From Smittium culicis (taxonomy: Eukaryota > Kickxellomycota > Harpellomycetes > Harpellales > Legeriomycetaceae): a stretch of DNA of 64,000 nt. Positions within the stretch are counted from its first letter, which is position 1. Every line of letters starts with the position of its first letter. The position numbers and the translations under genes are program-made. The stretch spans positions 1-64,000 of the forward strand of contig LSSN01000051.1 in NCBI GenBank assembly GCA_001970855.1, in the 5' to 3' direction. The notes beneath the pieces were generated by a model, which saw nothing but the letters and a program-made list of their open reading frames with translations, ran no database searches and was not told where the DNA came from. This document shows, piece after piece, positions 33,326-45,200 of the stretch.

Positions 33326-34707
33326 TTAAGCGGCCACATTAAGGCCAACATTAGCAACGCGTTCTTCTTCTTCTTCCTCGTCTTCCTCTTCATCCTCGTC
33401 ATCTTCATTGGAGAGTTTTTCGGTTCTGTAGTTTTCGTAAATGACGTTGTGAGTGATCTCGCGCAAGTCACCGATGTGAGAGTTGAGTAGTACGTACCTC
33501 AAGCGGTCAAAGTCAGAATGGTCTTCATTGTCGACTTCGACGTATCCCCATGGGTAGTTACGGGCTCTGACGGCACGGTTATCGGCATCAAGAATTTCTT
33601 CGCAGCCGACGACAGCGAAAGGCAATGATTGGCGGAGTTCATTGTTTTCTTCAACAGTTTCATCGTCATCATCGTCTGATGATGGGAACATGTAGACTGG
33701 AATTCTGTAGTGTTCAATGTCTTGCATAATCTAATGATGATAAATAAGCATAAATTAGAGTAAGCTTGTAATGGACGTGCATAAATGAATGGCGATGCTT
33801 ACCTTCTTTTTGAATTTTTTCAATTCATCAACGGTGAAAGAGTCGGAACGACCAATGATTGGGATGATGTTAACGCGGTTACCTAGAGTTTTCATCAACT
33901 CGATATCAATTTGGCGTAATCTAGCAAGCAGTGATATAGTATATATTAGAAAATGCAGTAAAAGAAACGATAGTAAAATAAAAACTAGCAAAGAGATTGC
34001 TTACGAGTGTCCAGTTGGGGTGATGAAGTACAATAGTACGTGTACACGGCCGTCTCTGAATTTAGGGTTACGTTTGATACGGTTTTCTTCTTCCAAAACT
34101 TCGTCAAATTGGTATTCCAAGTAGTCTTGAATTTCTTTGAAGCTATTAATATAAAGCAATACGTTTATATATTCGTGCAATTAAATGAAGATTAGGTATG
34201 ACGTAATAGTAGAATATTTAGGTATTGGGAATGGATGTAGGGGGAATGGGAGGGTTACCTTCCGCTGTTGTCTATACCATCGCCAAATCCTGGAGTGTCA
34301 ATGATGTTGAGCAAGATGCGCATACCATCTTCTTCCATATCGACGGTATACGTTTGAATTTTCATGGGTTCAGAAATATGAGCGGCGTCAAGGTTTTCAA
34401 CGTCTTCTTGGACAACAACTTGGCGTTCGCAAAGGGTGTTCAAGAAAGTGCGGCGACCGAGCCCGGAGGCACCTATAAGAAGAAGGGAAGTGTTAAGAGG
34501 GTTCTATATTAAATAACTGTGGGTGATAAACAGCACGTATGTAGGTGTGTGTATAGATGAATGAAAGGAGGAGACTGCAGACTTACCAACTAGGAGAACA
34601 TTGAATGGGAGGCCACGTTTGGCGTTTTTGTATCTGTGACTGCTTGGACGAGTGTACTGGGAGTACATGCTTGGAGTAGCATTACGTTCTTCGCCGGATA
34701 TAGCCAT
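33326..34707 (-). CDS. CDC11: Septin, Cdc11-type
   Basis: Septins form heteropolymeric filaments at the cell cortex and division site; Cdc11 is the terminal subunit of the yeast octamer. Five phase-consistent exons (34707-34587, 34472-34259, 34142-34005, 33920-33803, 33730-33326) give 331 aa. A basic patch (RYKNAKRGLPF) precedes the P-loop GASGLGRRT at 41-49, which has Arg where most septins have Lys. The yeast Cdc11 P-loop (GSGRST) also lacks that Lys. Then come CERQVVVQEDVENL, NIIDTPGFGDGIDN, IKRNPKFRDGRVHVLLYFIT, GRSDS in the G4 position, and the septin unique element (PFAVVGCEEIL..NYPWGYVEVDNEDHSDFDRL). The protein ends in an acidic Asp/Glu run and VANVGLNVAA. The long C-terminal coiled coil of yeast Cdc11 is absent. 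All splice sites are canonical. Confidence 0.93.
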
Positions 34708-36438
34708 TTTTTAGTATATTAATGGGGTAGTTAAGCTAAATAGAGTTCAATTCAAACAAGGTAAATATACGAGAATAGAGTTAGTAGTGGTATGGAGGTA
34801 TTTTATTAAAAGGGCAAAGGCAAGTTAAGAGTAAGGGAGAAAGAGAAAGTGGAACAAGTAATAGAAAATAATGAGGGGTGATAGAATATGTGATATATAC
34901 TTTAATTAAAGTAAAAATATATTATACGTGTGAGAAAAAGGAGTGGACTGGGGGGGGGGAATTAAAAAGAGGGAAATGTATAATACGTTATATATATAAA
35001 AAGAATGAATATATTTACTGTAGTTATAGAAACAAAAAGAGGGTAGAGGACTGAAGGGAGGAACGGGAAAATCAAAACAATGCAAGGGTATTGTTCAGGT
35101 GTAGATACTTATAAGTATAGGGGAACTATAAAAAAAAAGGGAGAGAGTTGATATATAAAGCTTTGGGTAGGAGAAGAAGTATCAAAAGGGTATAATACGT
35201 AAAGTCTTATAAACGGAAAAATAAGAAATCAAGAAGTTGGATATACAAGAGTTTATATTATTAGGAAGGAAAGAGGTGAATAGATTAGAGGAGTGAATAT
35301 GTTATATGTACAGGCTGATTAAATGAAAAAATGGGATTTAGTAACTAGAAAAGAGGATTTTATGGAAGAGGATTAATAAAAAAAAAAAGAAATCGTATTG
35401 TTCTGATTGTTTAGTTTTCCTATAAGCGTATAAAAAAGAGAGAGAGAGAAGTTGGATGCAAGCAAGAAAAGAACAAACTTGATTGTGAAGAAGTAAAATA
35501 ATACTTCAAAATACTAAGCAAATAATCAGAAGAACAATGGAGTGTGTAAGTACGCAGCGAATTAGCAGCAGACAATGTAATATATAAGTAAGTGAAGAGC
35601 TGGGAGACAATGAGAAGTGATTATATCTGCAGTTTATTGTTCAGTTCTCAATCCAAGCCAACTTGTACAAACCTCCATTCTTACCCTTAAAATTCTTGCT
35701 ACATATCATTAAACCTGATTCATACAATCCTGCAGCTTTTTTTTAATTCTTTTTCACCATCAAACAATAATACCAAACTAAAAATAAAAAAAGCCACATT
35801 ATTCAGGTTTTTCGTTTATATTGCTTGCTTCTTCCACCCATCAACACCCAAAAACAAAAAATCAAACATAAAATTCAAATGACGGACGAGTTGCATCGAC
35901 CTACATGATGCTCTTATCTCATTCAAATTATTACCTTTTTTTTATCTTAGCGAGCGTTTGTGCTATTGAAATTGAGTGTAATGATTTCTTTAATCTATAC
36001 AAAACATACAGTTCCAATTTACGAAAAAAAATTTAGATTTCAAAGTAAATAGATAAGAACAAGCAGTTCATTTTCAGTAAAATGTAAATACTTGTCCATT
36101 TTCCAATAAAAAAACTCAAGACTCAAAAATTAATATGAATGGGTAAAATATGACTACTATATATCCAAAAGAATGATTAATGAGGTTTAAAGAATGTATA
36201 ACCCCACGCCTTTATTTATTTATTTATTATCAAAAAAGGTATAAAATAAAAGTTTGTGTTATATAGAAATAAATTAGAAAGAGCGTTTGTTAGTATATCC
36301 AGAAATTGTCCAAAACTAAGAAAATTAAAGTGTGAATATATATTTATTTGTCTTTAGGTTTCTAGCAAAAAAAAAAAAAAGGTGAAGAGCTTGTTTGAGA
36401 TTAATTTCCAGATAAGAAAAACCATTATTTTTTAATAA
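34708..36438. other. Intergenic region, purine-biased on the plus strand
   Basis: 1.7 kb between septin (minus) and ARP1 (minus). From about 34,710 to 35,630 the plus strand is strikingly G+A rich, so the strand coding for the septin is C+T rich upstream of its start. That would be the septin promoter and 5' UTR. A ten-base G run lies at about 34950-34959. No gene is supported. Confidence 0.55.
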
Positions 36439-38074
36439 TTAAAAGATTTTTTTGTGAATAACGTAAGGATCGTCCTGGTACTCTTCAGCTGATACCCACA
36501 TCTAATTAAAAATAAATAATGATATAAGAATGACTATTAAAAATAGAAAATAACTAGACTATTCAAGAATCATGATGAAGTCGAAAGAATGTTATAGATT
36601 TGGTGTTTAAAGTATGACATAAGTATTGTAAATTAGTTTACCTTTTTGAATGTGCTTAGAGATGCAAGAATAGAACCACCAATCCATGTGGAGTATTTGC
36701 GTTCTGGTGGCGCATATATTTTGATTTTAGTATTACCCACAGTTCCTTTTCTAACTTCGCTCAGCATTCTGTCTCCAAACCCGCGGATTAGAGTGTTGCC
36801 TCCACTAAGCACAATGTTCGATAGAAGGGTGCTGCGTAGATCTACGTCTGATTTTTCTACAGAGTTGAGCACGAGTCGATCTAACCCAACGCTTTCCAGC
36901 CCTATCATTTCTGGGTTGAACATGATCTCTGGTGCCAGGAACCGCTCTTGTCCAAGCTTGATTTTTAATCCATCTGGAAGAACGAAAGTGTCCGCCAATT
37001 CTAAATGTCCCAAGGATTGGTCAGTTTGTCCACTAGTTGCTCCTGTAATTCCCATATGTGCTGAGGAGTATAGGTTGTTACGTGCTTCCTTTTGCTCCAA
37101 CTTTGCATCCAAAGCTACGTAGCTTGTTTTTTCTTTAATCAGTCTGACTATTTCAAATTCCGCTGAGGTTTCGAATCTTAGCCCTGATTTGTAAAGCAGT
37201 CTTTTTAGGTAGTCTGTAATATCACGTCCAGCCAGATCAACTCTTTGTATTGCGTGTGAGTTCGTGAACCCTTCGTAGACTGGAACAGCATGTGATACAC
37301 CATCACCACTGTCTAAAACCATACCTGTCGTTCTTCCAGAGGCGTACAAACTCAGTACCGCTTGTATAGAGATGTACATTGCTGGTACATTAAATGTTTC
37401 AAAGAATATCTGTGCTGCCATTTCGCGATTGCTGTCTGGATTCAGCGGTGCCTCAGTCAACAATACTGGATGCTATTTTATGATTCAAATATGAATTTTT
37501 ATTTATCTGGTAAAATTAATGATAATAAAAAACGGAGTATTTTAATTCAGGGGATGAACAAAATTTACATCTTCAGGCAAAGTTTTGATTTCTTCAGTGT
37601 AAATGTGAGACCAAATCTTTTCCATATCGTCCCAATCCTTAACAACACCATGTTCAACAGGATAGTTTATCTTTAGTAGGCCTCGTAATTCTTCGGCTTT
37701 TCTTCCAACGAAATAGTTTCCTTCGATAGCACCAGCCATGATTCTGGTATGTTTTGGCCTGCCTATTCTGTTGAGTAAAAATTAAGATTTATAATATAAA
37801 TTAAGAAAATTAAATCAAAATAATAAGGTTGAAGTGAAAAAATTAAATACATTGATGGAAAATAACACTTAGGCTGGTCGTCTCCTGCAAATCCTGCTTT
37901 AACTACTCCTGACCCCTTTATTAATTAATAAATAGAACGGATTAAGAATCGGAATTTAAAAAAAGATTGGGGAGTTAAGAAGATAATAAAATAGAAATAA
38001 ATCCAAAAGTTGGAAAAGGTTCTTACATTGTCAATAACAACGGGTTGATTTGTTAATACGTCTTGATATTCCAT
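36439..38074 (-). CDS. ARP1: Actin-related protein 1 (centractin), dynactin filament subunit
   Basis: Arp1 polymerises into the short filament of dynactin, the dynein cofactor. Five phase-consistent exons (38074-38027, 37915-37851, 37767-37569, 37472-36642, 36501-36439) give 401 aa. The N terminus [16 protein letters not shown] continues across the first splice to [16 protein letters not shown], the Arp1 version of the actin phosphate-1 loop. [69 protein letters not shown] and [13 protein letters not shown] follow. The terminal small exon supplies [20 protein letters not shown], so the open frame that runs to 36633 overruns a splice site. Compared with about 376-384 aa in human and yeast there is a roughly 27-residue insertion (about [20 protein letters not shown]). 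Identity is very secure. Confidence 0.95.
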
Positions 38075-39161
38075 TATTCAGAGGAGAGGTTTTATTAGAA
38101 GTTTATAAGGATAAATATTCTTAGAATTTAAATTTTAAAAGTAAAATGAAAAGAGAGGTAAAAATTAAGGAGAAAAATTGAAATCAGTTATATATATCAA
38201 TCAAGAAGTATAGAATTTCTTTCTTTGCTAAGATTGAAGATGCTTTGTTAATTAGATGAAGGAAAGTAAAATGAGAATTTGATTATAAATTTAGGCTATA
38301 ACGTAGCGCTTATTTACCAAGCTTTATAAAAAAAAAAAAGATGAATGTAGATTGAATAAAATGAAATGGATGCACTTCAAAATAGCCTAAAAAAAACCTT
38401 TGTTTGGTTTACTAAATAGCTCTTTAAAATCTCATCTTTTTTGTTTAGACATTTTGCTTTAAAACTCTTGATACTTTTCCAGCTTTTTTCAGCATTTATC
38501 TGCCATTTTGTGGCCTATCCTACCAATTTCTCCTATTTTAAGACCACATTTGACGAATCACTTTTATTACACTTCTCTAAATACCTTACTCAGTGCTCGA
38601 CTATTGGCTCGATCATTTAATTCTCTAATCCCTACTGGACATCACTGTATAGATCTATTGGCTATACTATTTAAATAATTTATAGTCCAATAAAATTTTC
38701 AAAAGTACAAAATCTCCACCATTTCGCCGTTTATCGAAAAATCATTCGCTATATTGGTATAGGAATATTGAGTCAGCTCAATTATTCGCCAGATCCCAAA
38801 ATACTAATACATTATTCGCTTAGCGAATATTAGCTGCACCAGTCACAATCACTTATTATCTTGATAGACATTACATTTCTATCTACAGAACATCAGTTAT
38901 ACACACATACACACACCAATAATACACACATTCACATACACACACACACAAATACTTACAACTTGCTCACCAATGTCGAAATGGTCAATACTTTCGCTTT
39001 TAATTTAGCCTGATAAAATTCGACAAACTTGATTCGTTAAATAAGTCCAGTGAATATATTAAAAACTACTGGATCTCCTATACTTTTTACGCTTATACCT
39101 GTAGCCACTAACTCAGTAGCCCCTTTCATCCATTGTATTATACTTTATTTCAAATATTAAA
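38075..39161. promoter_or_regulatory. Divergent promoter region between ARP1 and SEC20
   Basis: The 1087-bp spacer separates divergent ARP1 (minus) and SEC20 (plus), so it must carry both promoters. It contains a near-perfect palindrome TATTCGCTTAGCGAATA (38813-38829), with two further ATTCGC words nearby (about 38748 and 38784). A CA-rich low-complexity tract lies at about 38900-38960. Which element acts on which gene cannot be told. Confidence 0.5.
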
Positions 39162-40690
39162 ATGTCTGATTATTCAAGCTTCAATGAGCAGCTCGAAGCT
39201 CTCAACCAACTTATCGATGATCTGTATGAATTCGTAGGCTCTGAAAATAAAAGACAGATCTTAACAGAGCAAATACAAGATTCTCTTAAGGAACTCAATT
39301 CCCTATTACAGGTAGCTAATTTTGATATTTTCAACTTGTCGATTCTACTTTTCTCCATATTATCCTTATTTTAATCATTTCTATTAAAAAGGAGCTCGAA
39401 TTCGAACTTGAAGCAAACGCGCAGCCCGATTCGTCTCTCGAATCCTTCATTATTAGTAAGAAAGAAGACCTAACTAAGTAACACGCTTTCTTCCCAGCTC
39501 CAATTTTTTGTCTATTTGTCTCTTAATTGCACTTATCTAGCGCACTATAACTATTGCCCCCCAAATTTATAATATTTTCATCCTTAAATTTTAGGTCAAG
39601 GCGCGATTTTAGACAAGCGATTTTACAGAATAAGGTTAATCGCTCAAAAAAATTCTCAAACGAGCGTCAAGCCCTTCTATCTGGCGCAATAACTCCTTCG
39701 GAATTTAGAAAAAATAAAGCTAGGTATCTTATTTATAATCTCATATCACTTACTCTCTTCTTACCCTCCTCCCTCTCTTCCTTCTAACCTCAATATTTTT
39801 ATTTCCAATATAGATCTCAAAATAAGGTCGTTGATGCCGCCCAAGATGCGACCCAAGCATTAAGAGATACTGCTCAGCTTATGAACAGAGAACTGCAAGT
39901 CAGTGTTGCTAATGTCGCCGCTTTAGGTTAGTTATTTACCAAATCCCTCTCCAATAATCTTTATTTCTAATTCCCAGCCCTTAAAAAAAAATAAATTATA
40001 AATTTTTATCTTCTACCATTATCTATTAATACAGAGGAATCTTCTAGGCTTTTGTATAAAAATAAAGAGCAGCACGAAAATATCAGTCAGCTACTTAATC
40101 TTACTAAATCTCTGCTAACTGAACTTGAACACGCTGATTGGGTTGACAGAGTTCTTATAATCCTCGCTTTCCTTGTTTTTTCAATTGTTGCTCTAAATAT
40201 TTTTAGAAAACGTATCTGGTTTCCTTTTATACCATCCTTATTCACATCCTCTTCTCCCACAAACTCTGTCATTGCACCAACTCAAGCCCACTCTCTATCT
40301 TTGTCTCAAATCACCGCTACTGTAACTGCTTCAACTTCCATTGCTATCCTATCAACCGCTTCCAACTTGAAATCTGCTAAAATCAATCAATCCATCTCAA
40401 TCTCGCCTGCAACTACTGAACCCTTACTGAACACACAATCATCTCTAATTGCAACTCCTTCAGAGACTATCGCAAAATTATTGAAAAATGCTCCTCAAAA
40501 TTCTAAATCATCGCTATCGCCAATAAAACCTATCTCCGCCACCACAATTTCACAATCAGATTTTCCAAAACAAGATTCTAAACCTAAAACCAAGCATCAA
40601 AATAAATATAAAGATGAGCAAAATCTAAAATCTATTAAATCGCCACATTATAGCTCACCTTCTCCCCCCTCCCAAAAAATCGAACTATAA
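39162..40690 (+). CDS. SEC20: Sec20/BNIP1-family Qb-SNARE
   Basis: Sec20 acts in Golgi-to-ER retrograde vesicle fusion at the ER membrane. Five phase-consistent exons (39162-39311, 39392-39477, 39595-39723, 39814-39926, 40035-40690) give 377 aa. Residues 1-120 are helical and charged. The Sec20 SNARE domain runs from about 122 to 192 (DATQALRDTAQLMNRELQVS, then EESSRLLYKNKEQHENI, then LLNLTKSLLTELEHADWVDR). One membrane segment follows at about 198-216 (VLIILAFLVFSIVALNIF). A Ser/Thr/Pro/Lys-rich lumenal tail of about 160 residues ends with KIEL, which resembles the ER-retrieval signal (H/K)DEL; budding yeast Sec20 ends in HDEL. The multi-exon model is supported by phase and by the unbroken SNARE domain. 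Confidence 0.88.
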
Positions 40691-41414
40691 AAAGTATCCC
40701 GCACATTTATATTTACTTTACTACAACCTTTATCCTCATAAAAATTCAAATAAACACTCACTTTCTATTTTAATACTTATTTCCGAAAACTACTATTCTG
40801 CTAGTTTTTTTTTTACTTGTTTTTCATCCACTAATCCTTTCTATCTCGAAAAACAAAAGAGATTAAAAAACAAATCAACTTTAATAGCTGAAAAAAAATC
40901 TATTTTGATAAGAAATCATTGCCCTATTTCTAGTTGCCTTTACATTAAATACTTGTTATCTCTAATACTATCAAATAAAAAAATATAAAAAAACCCCTAT
41001 AAAAAATAAATCTCATGTTTCTTATCTCCAGATTTATATTAATATTCACCAAGTAGCTAAAGTACACGCTACAATATTTATTTAGCTTAACTTTATTATA
41101 TTCATCGCCTGAAAGTATTTGCATACGAACTTGTATGATACTAAATATATTTTTTTTTCACTTCTTACACAAAAAATCAACGCCAATTTCGTATGAAAAT
41201 AGTATGAATACAGCAATAAAGCTTTGAAAAATAAAAAAAAATTCATATATGCTCTTTTTGTATAAACAAACATTAAATGATAATTAGATCGAAAATTTAC
41301 AACCATATTCATAAATTAAAATAAACAGCATATATTATGTTTTATTAGCTTAATGAACACTATTTTATACAAAACGTTCAGTTTTGTATAAATTTCAGGT
41401 TTTATAATCGACTT
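40691..41414. other. AT-rich 3' flank of SEC20
   Basis: About 720 bp of AT-rich sequence leading into the ATATT array. Contains only a low-complexity 76-codon minus frame at 41082-41312. No supported gene. Confidence 0.6.
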
Positions 41415-42211
41415 TTATATTATATTATATTATATTATATTATATTATATTATATTATATTATATTATATTATATTATATTATATTATATTATATTATAT
41501 TATATTATATTATATTATATTATATTATATTATATTATATTATATTATATTATATTATATTATATTATATTATATTATATTATATTATATTATATTATAT
41601 TATATTATATTATATTATATTATATTATATTATATTATATTATATTATATTATATTATATTATATTATATTATATTATATTATATTATATTATATTATAT
41701 TATATTATATTATATTATATTATATTATATTATATTATATTATATTATATTATATTATATTATATTATATTATATTATATTATATTATNNNNNNNNNNNN
41801 NNNNNNNNNNNNNNNNNNNNNNNNNNNNNNNNNNNNNNNNNNNNNNNNNNNNNNNNNNNNNNNNNNNNNNNNNNNNNNNNNNNNNNNNNNNNNNNNNNNN
41901 NNNNNNNNNNNNNNNNNNNNNNNNNNNNNNNNNNNNNNNNNNNNNNNNNNNATTATATTATATTATATTATATTATATTATATTATATTATATTATATTA
42001 TATTATATTATATTATATTATATTATATTATATTATATTATATTATATTATATTATATTATATTATATTATATTATATTATATTATATTATATTATATTA
42101 TATTATATTATATTATATTATATTATATTATATTATATTATATTATATTATATTATATTATATTATATTATATTATATTATATTATATTATATTATATTA
42201 TATTATATTAT
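41415..42211. repeat. ATATT pentanucleotide microsatellite array with assembly gap
   Basis: Tandem repeats of a 5-bp unit (ATATT) run from about 41415 to 42211 almost without interruption. Bases 41789-41951 (163 positions) are N, so the true length is unknown. Visible repeat exceeds 600 bp. The array is immediately followed by a perfect short hairpin at 42211-42233. Confidence 0.97.
41789..41951. other. Assembly gap (163 N)
   Basis: A run of 163 N within the ATATT array. Array sequence continues on both sides, so the gap is a collapsed or unresolved repeat rather than a missing gene. Its size may be an estimate. Confidence 0.99.
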
Positions 42212-42233
42212 CTTTTCTCTATAAGAGAAAAGA
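42211..42233. other. Perfect hairpin bordering the ATATT array
   Basis: TCTTTTCTCT (42211-42220) and AGAGAAAAGA (42224-42233) are exact reverse complements separated by ATA. The stem is 10 bp with a 3-base loop, right at the end of the array. Confidence 0.85.
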
Positions 42234-45200
42234 GATAAAAAAGCGAAAGTGTTCCCGCTCATAAAAATAAAAACCATCTTTAGTGCACAGCAAATATTTT
42301 GTTTTATATTAATATTTTGGTATTTAAAAATAAACGAATTAAAAATACCAATTAAAACAATGGAGAACAAAAAGTATGTGTAATAAAATTTAAGTTTTAA
42401 TTTAACTAAATTTATAGGTTATTTTAAAAATCAATTGAAAATCGGGAATTTATATTGAAATAATATATAGTATTATCATACGTTCTCAGAACAAGCTATC
42501 TGCATATATGTTTATAAATTTCAATTTTATGTGCAAATATCAGATCTCAAGGATTTAAATAAAAAATATTGCTAAATAATTAATATCTCCTACTAAAAAT
42601 TACAAAAAAATTATTTATTTAAAAGTGCAGCAAAATAATTTTATTTTTAATTTTAGAAACTTCATTTTAAGATTTATTATTTGGTTCAATGAAAAAAATT
42701 GATTAGACTTATTCATTTTGATTTAAGCCTAACAAATTACATTTTTTATAGCCTAGATATGTGTAAAATATTATTAAACTATAAAAAACTTAGTTAATTA
42801 TTGAGCCGAATATAAAAATATTTACTCAAAACTTAGAGAAATTTAAATAAATATAAATATATAAGGCTAATTACGGATGTTTTTATAAAATTAAATTAAG
42901 AATAGATCGAAAATGATAAATTTTCATTGAAGATCAATTGACTGCAAATACTTATGGGGAAATATTTCTTTAAAAATTTTAAATAAAATATATTTATTTA
43001 GTATTAATAATAAATTTAAACTATTATATATATCGATGGATAAATATTCTTTTTAGATCAAAATAGTGCCTAAGGGAGAGAAAATATTAAAAAAAAGAAA
43101 ATAAAAACGATAATTCCGATTATTTCATAAGGTGAAAGGGCTAAAAAATTTTCAATTAGAAAAAAAAAATCTTTCGTCTAATATAGTTAAAAGATAAAAT
43201 CTATCTGAAACTGATGTAAAATTTACAGCCTAATAAATTCGTGAATTGAATTAGAAATTATACATTTAAAATTCTTTTGAATCTGAAAGAAAAATATCAA
43301 TATTTACTGGAAATCTCAAGTTTCATAAAAATGATAATTCAGAAAAAAATGAAATCGCCCAAACATAATATGATTAATATCGCCACTTATTAGAGATATA
43401 ATTAAAAAATTTAAACCCAGTATATAAATTTTCTAATAATCCAAATTATATTTACGGGAAATAAATTTAGAGAATTAAGTTAAATTTTAATCAGAATTTT
43501 ATTTAATTGATATAGTAACTTTAGAAAAAAAAAAGTAAATTCAAAAAAATTTATACTTAATAGTTTCAAAGTAATATAAGATTAATTTAAGAAATTTTTA
43601 TTAATATAAGCTTTAAATAAATTCTGCTAATATAGAAAATAATATTTAAAAATCAAATTTTTTTAAGAATAGTCCAAAAAAATTGACTAAATAAAGAAAA
43701 AAAATACCTTAGTTTCCAAGATTTCTTAAGGATATTTATATTTGAAAATTACGTAAAGTATTATAATAGTAGTTTAGAAGAATATTTAGGAAAATTTTAG
43801 TTCTTCGTGGATACCTAAAAAAATTAACACTTATATAATGCCAAAAATCTAAACTAAAAGAGTTTAATAATTTTGAGTATGATTTTTTATTAGTTAATAA
43901 ACAATAAGGTCTCAATAAAAAAATACATGTATTATAAACTCAAATGAATTTTATTTAATCACTAATTCTTGTATATTAGTTAGCTTATAAATTATCTATT
44001 TTTAATATTTTTTATTTAAAAAAAGCATATCTTATTATATTCCAAATATACTATTTAACTCAAAATATAATTTTCATTAATAAAAGGGTATTCAAATGTA
44101 CAAAATAAAATTTAGATATAACCTGACAACTAATAATTTTCAAACGGATCAACAATTATAAAAAAATTATATTTGGTTTAAATTAATAATTATACCATAT
44201 TTTTAAATTTTTTTTTTTGAATATTTATGATTGACTTAAATTATAACTGTTAAAGAATACAAAATTAAATAAGAAGAAAAAAATTTTTTAATATTATTAT
44301 GCATTGTAAATAATAAGCCTTATTGATTTTAGTCAAAATTTTTTATAAATCAAGAATATTAACCTTTTTCTTTTTAAATTAGATAAATTTTTTGATTTAA
44401 GCTTCTGAATCAAAATTTTGGATTTGTTTTATAAATAGTAAATTTTTATTCATAAAAAAATTATAAAATGATTTTTTCAAAAAAAAAAAAAAAAACTTTA
44501 TGAAGTTAAAATTTTAGCCAAGCCCAAAAAATTCTAAAAAAAAGATGAAAATTTGGAATAAAATCAATATTTTGTATAAAAGAGAATTGAAAAGTTAAAT
44601 AATTCAGCTTTTAATTAGACTATAATTAATATATATAGCCATGATATAATATCTATTGAAAAACCATTAGCAATCGAACCAAAAATTATTCGCAATAAAT
44701 AAAAAAAATTAATATTTTTTAGACAAAAAAAAAATCATTCAAATAAATAATTGAGATATGAAAAATAATTTAGTCCGAAATTGAGTTAAAACACCATTTT
44801 GTATCCGTATTTTTGTTTTATTTACCAAAAAATAGACATCATGATAAAGTAATGAAAATAAAAAATATTTTTAATCTTAATTTAATCGCCAAGTTTATAA
44901 ACTCGATAATAAATATGTACTTTTAATTATATTTTCAGGAAATAATAAATATATGATATATTAATTTCACTCATTTTATATCACCCAGATTATATTATTG
45001 ATACTTAGTGCTAAAAGCTAATAATTGGTTTATAGATATTAAAATCTAAAAATGAGATGTTTTTTCAATAGAAACTCTTTTTAGGCGTTTTTTTTTTTAG
45101 CAGATAACTAGCTAATAAATTATATAGTTTAAATATTTGAAAAATAAAATAAATTATAATTAAATATTAATTTATTTAATTTAATATATAATCAGTAAAT

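Noticed and set aside
36633..36641. Apparent ARP1 stop at 36633
   Set aside because: The frame overruns a GTAAAC donor at 36641; the true C terminus is on the exon at 36501-36439, which matches Arp1 exactly.
38889..38960. CA-rich tract as a telomeric or satellite repeat
   Set aside because: Irregular CA-rich low complexity, too short and impure to be a true array.
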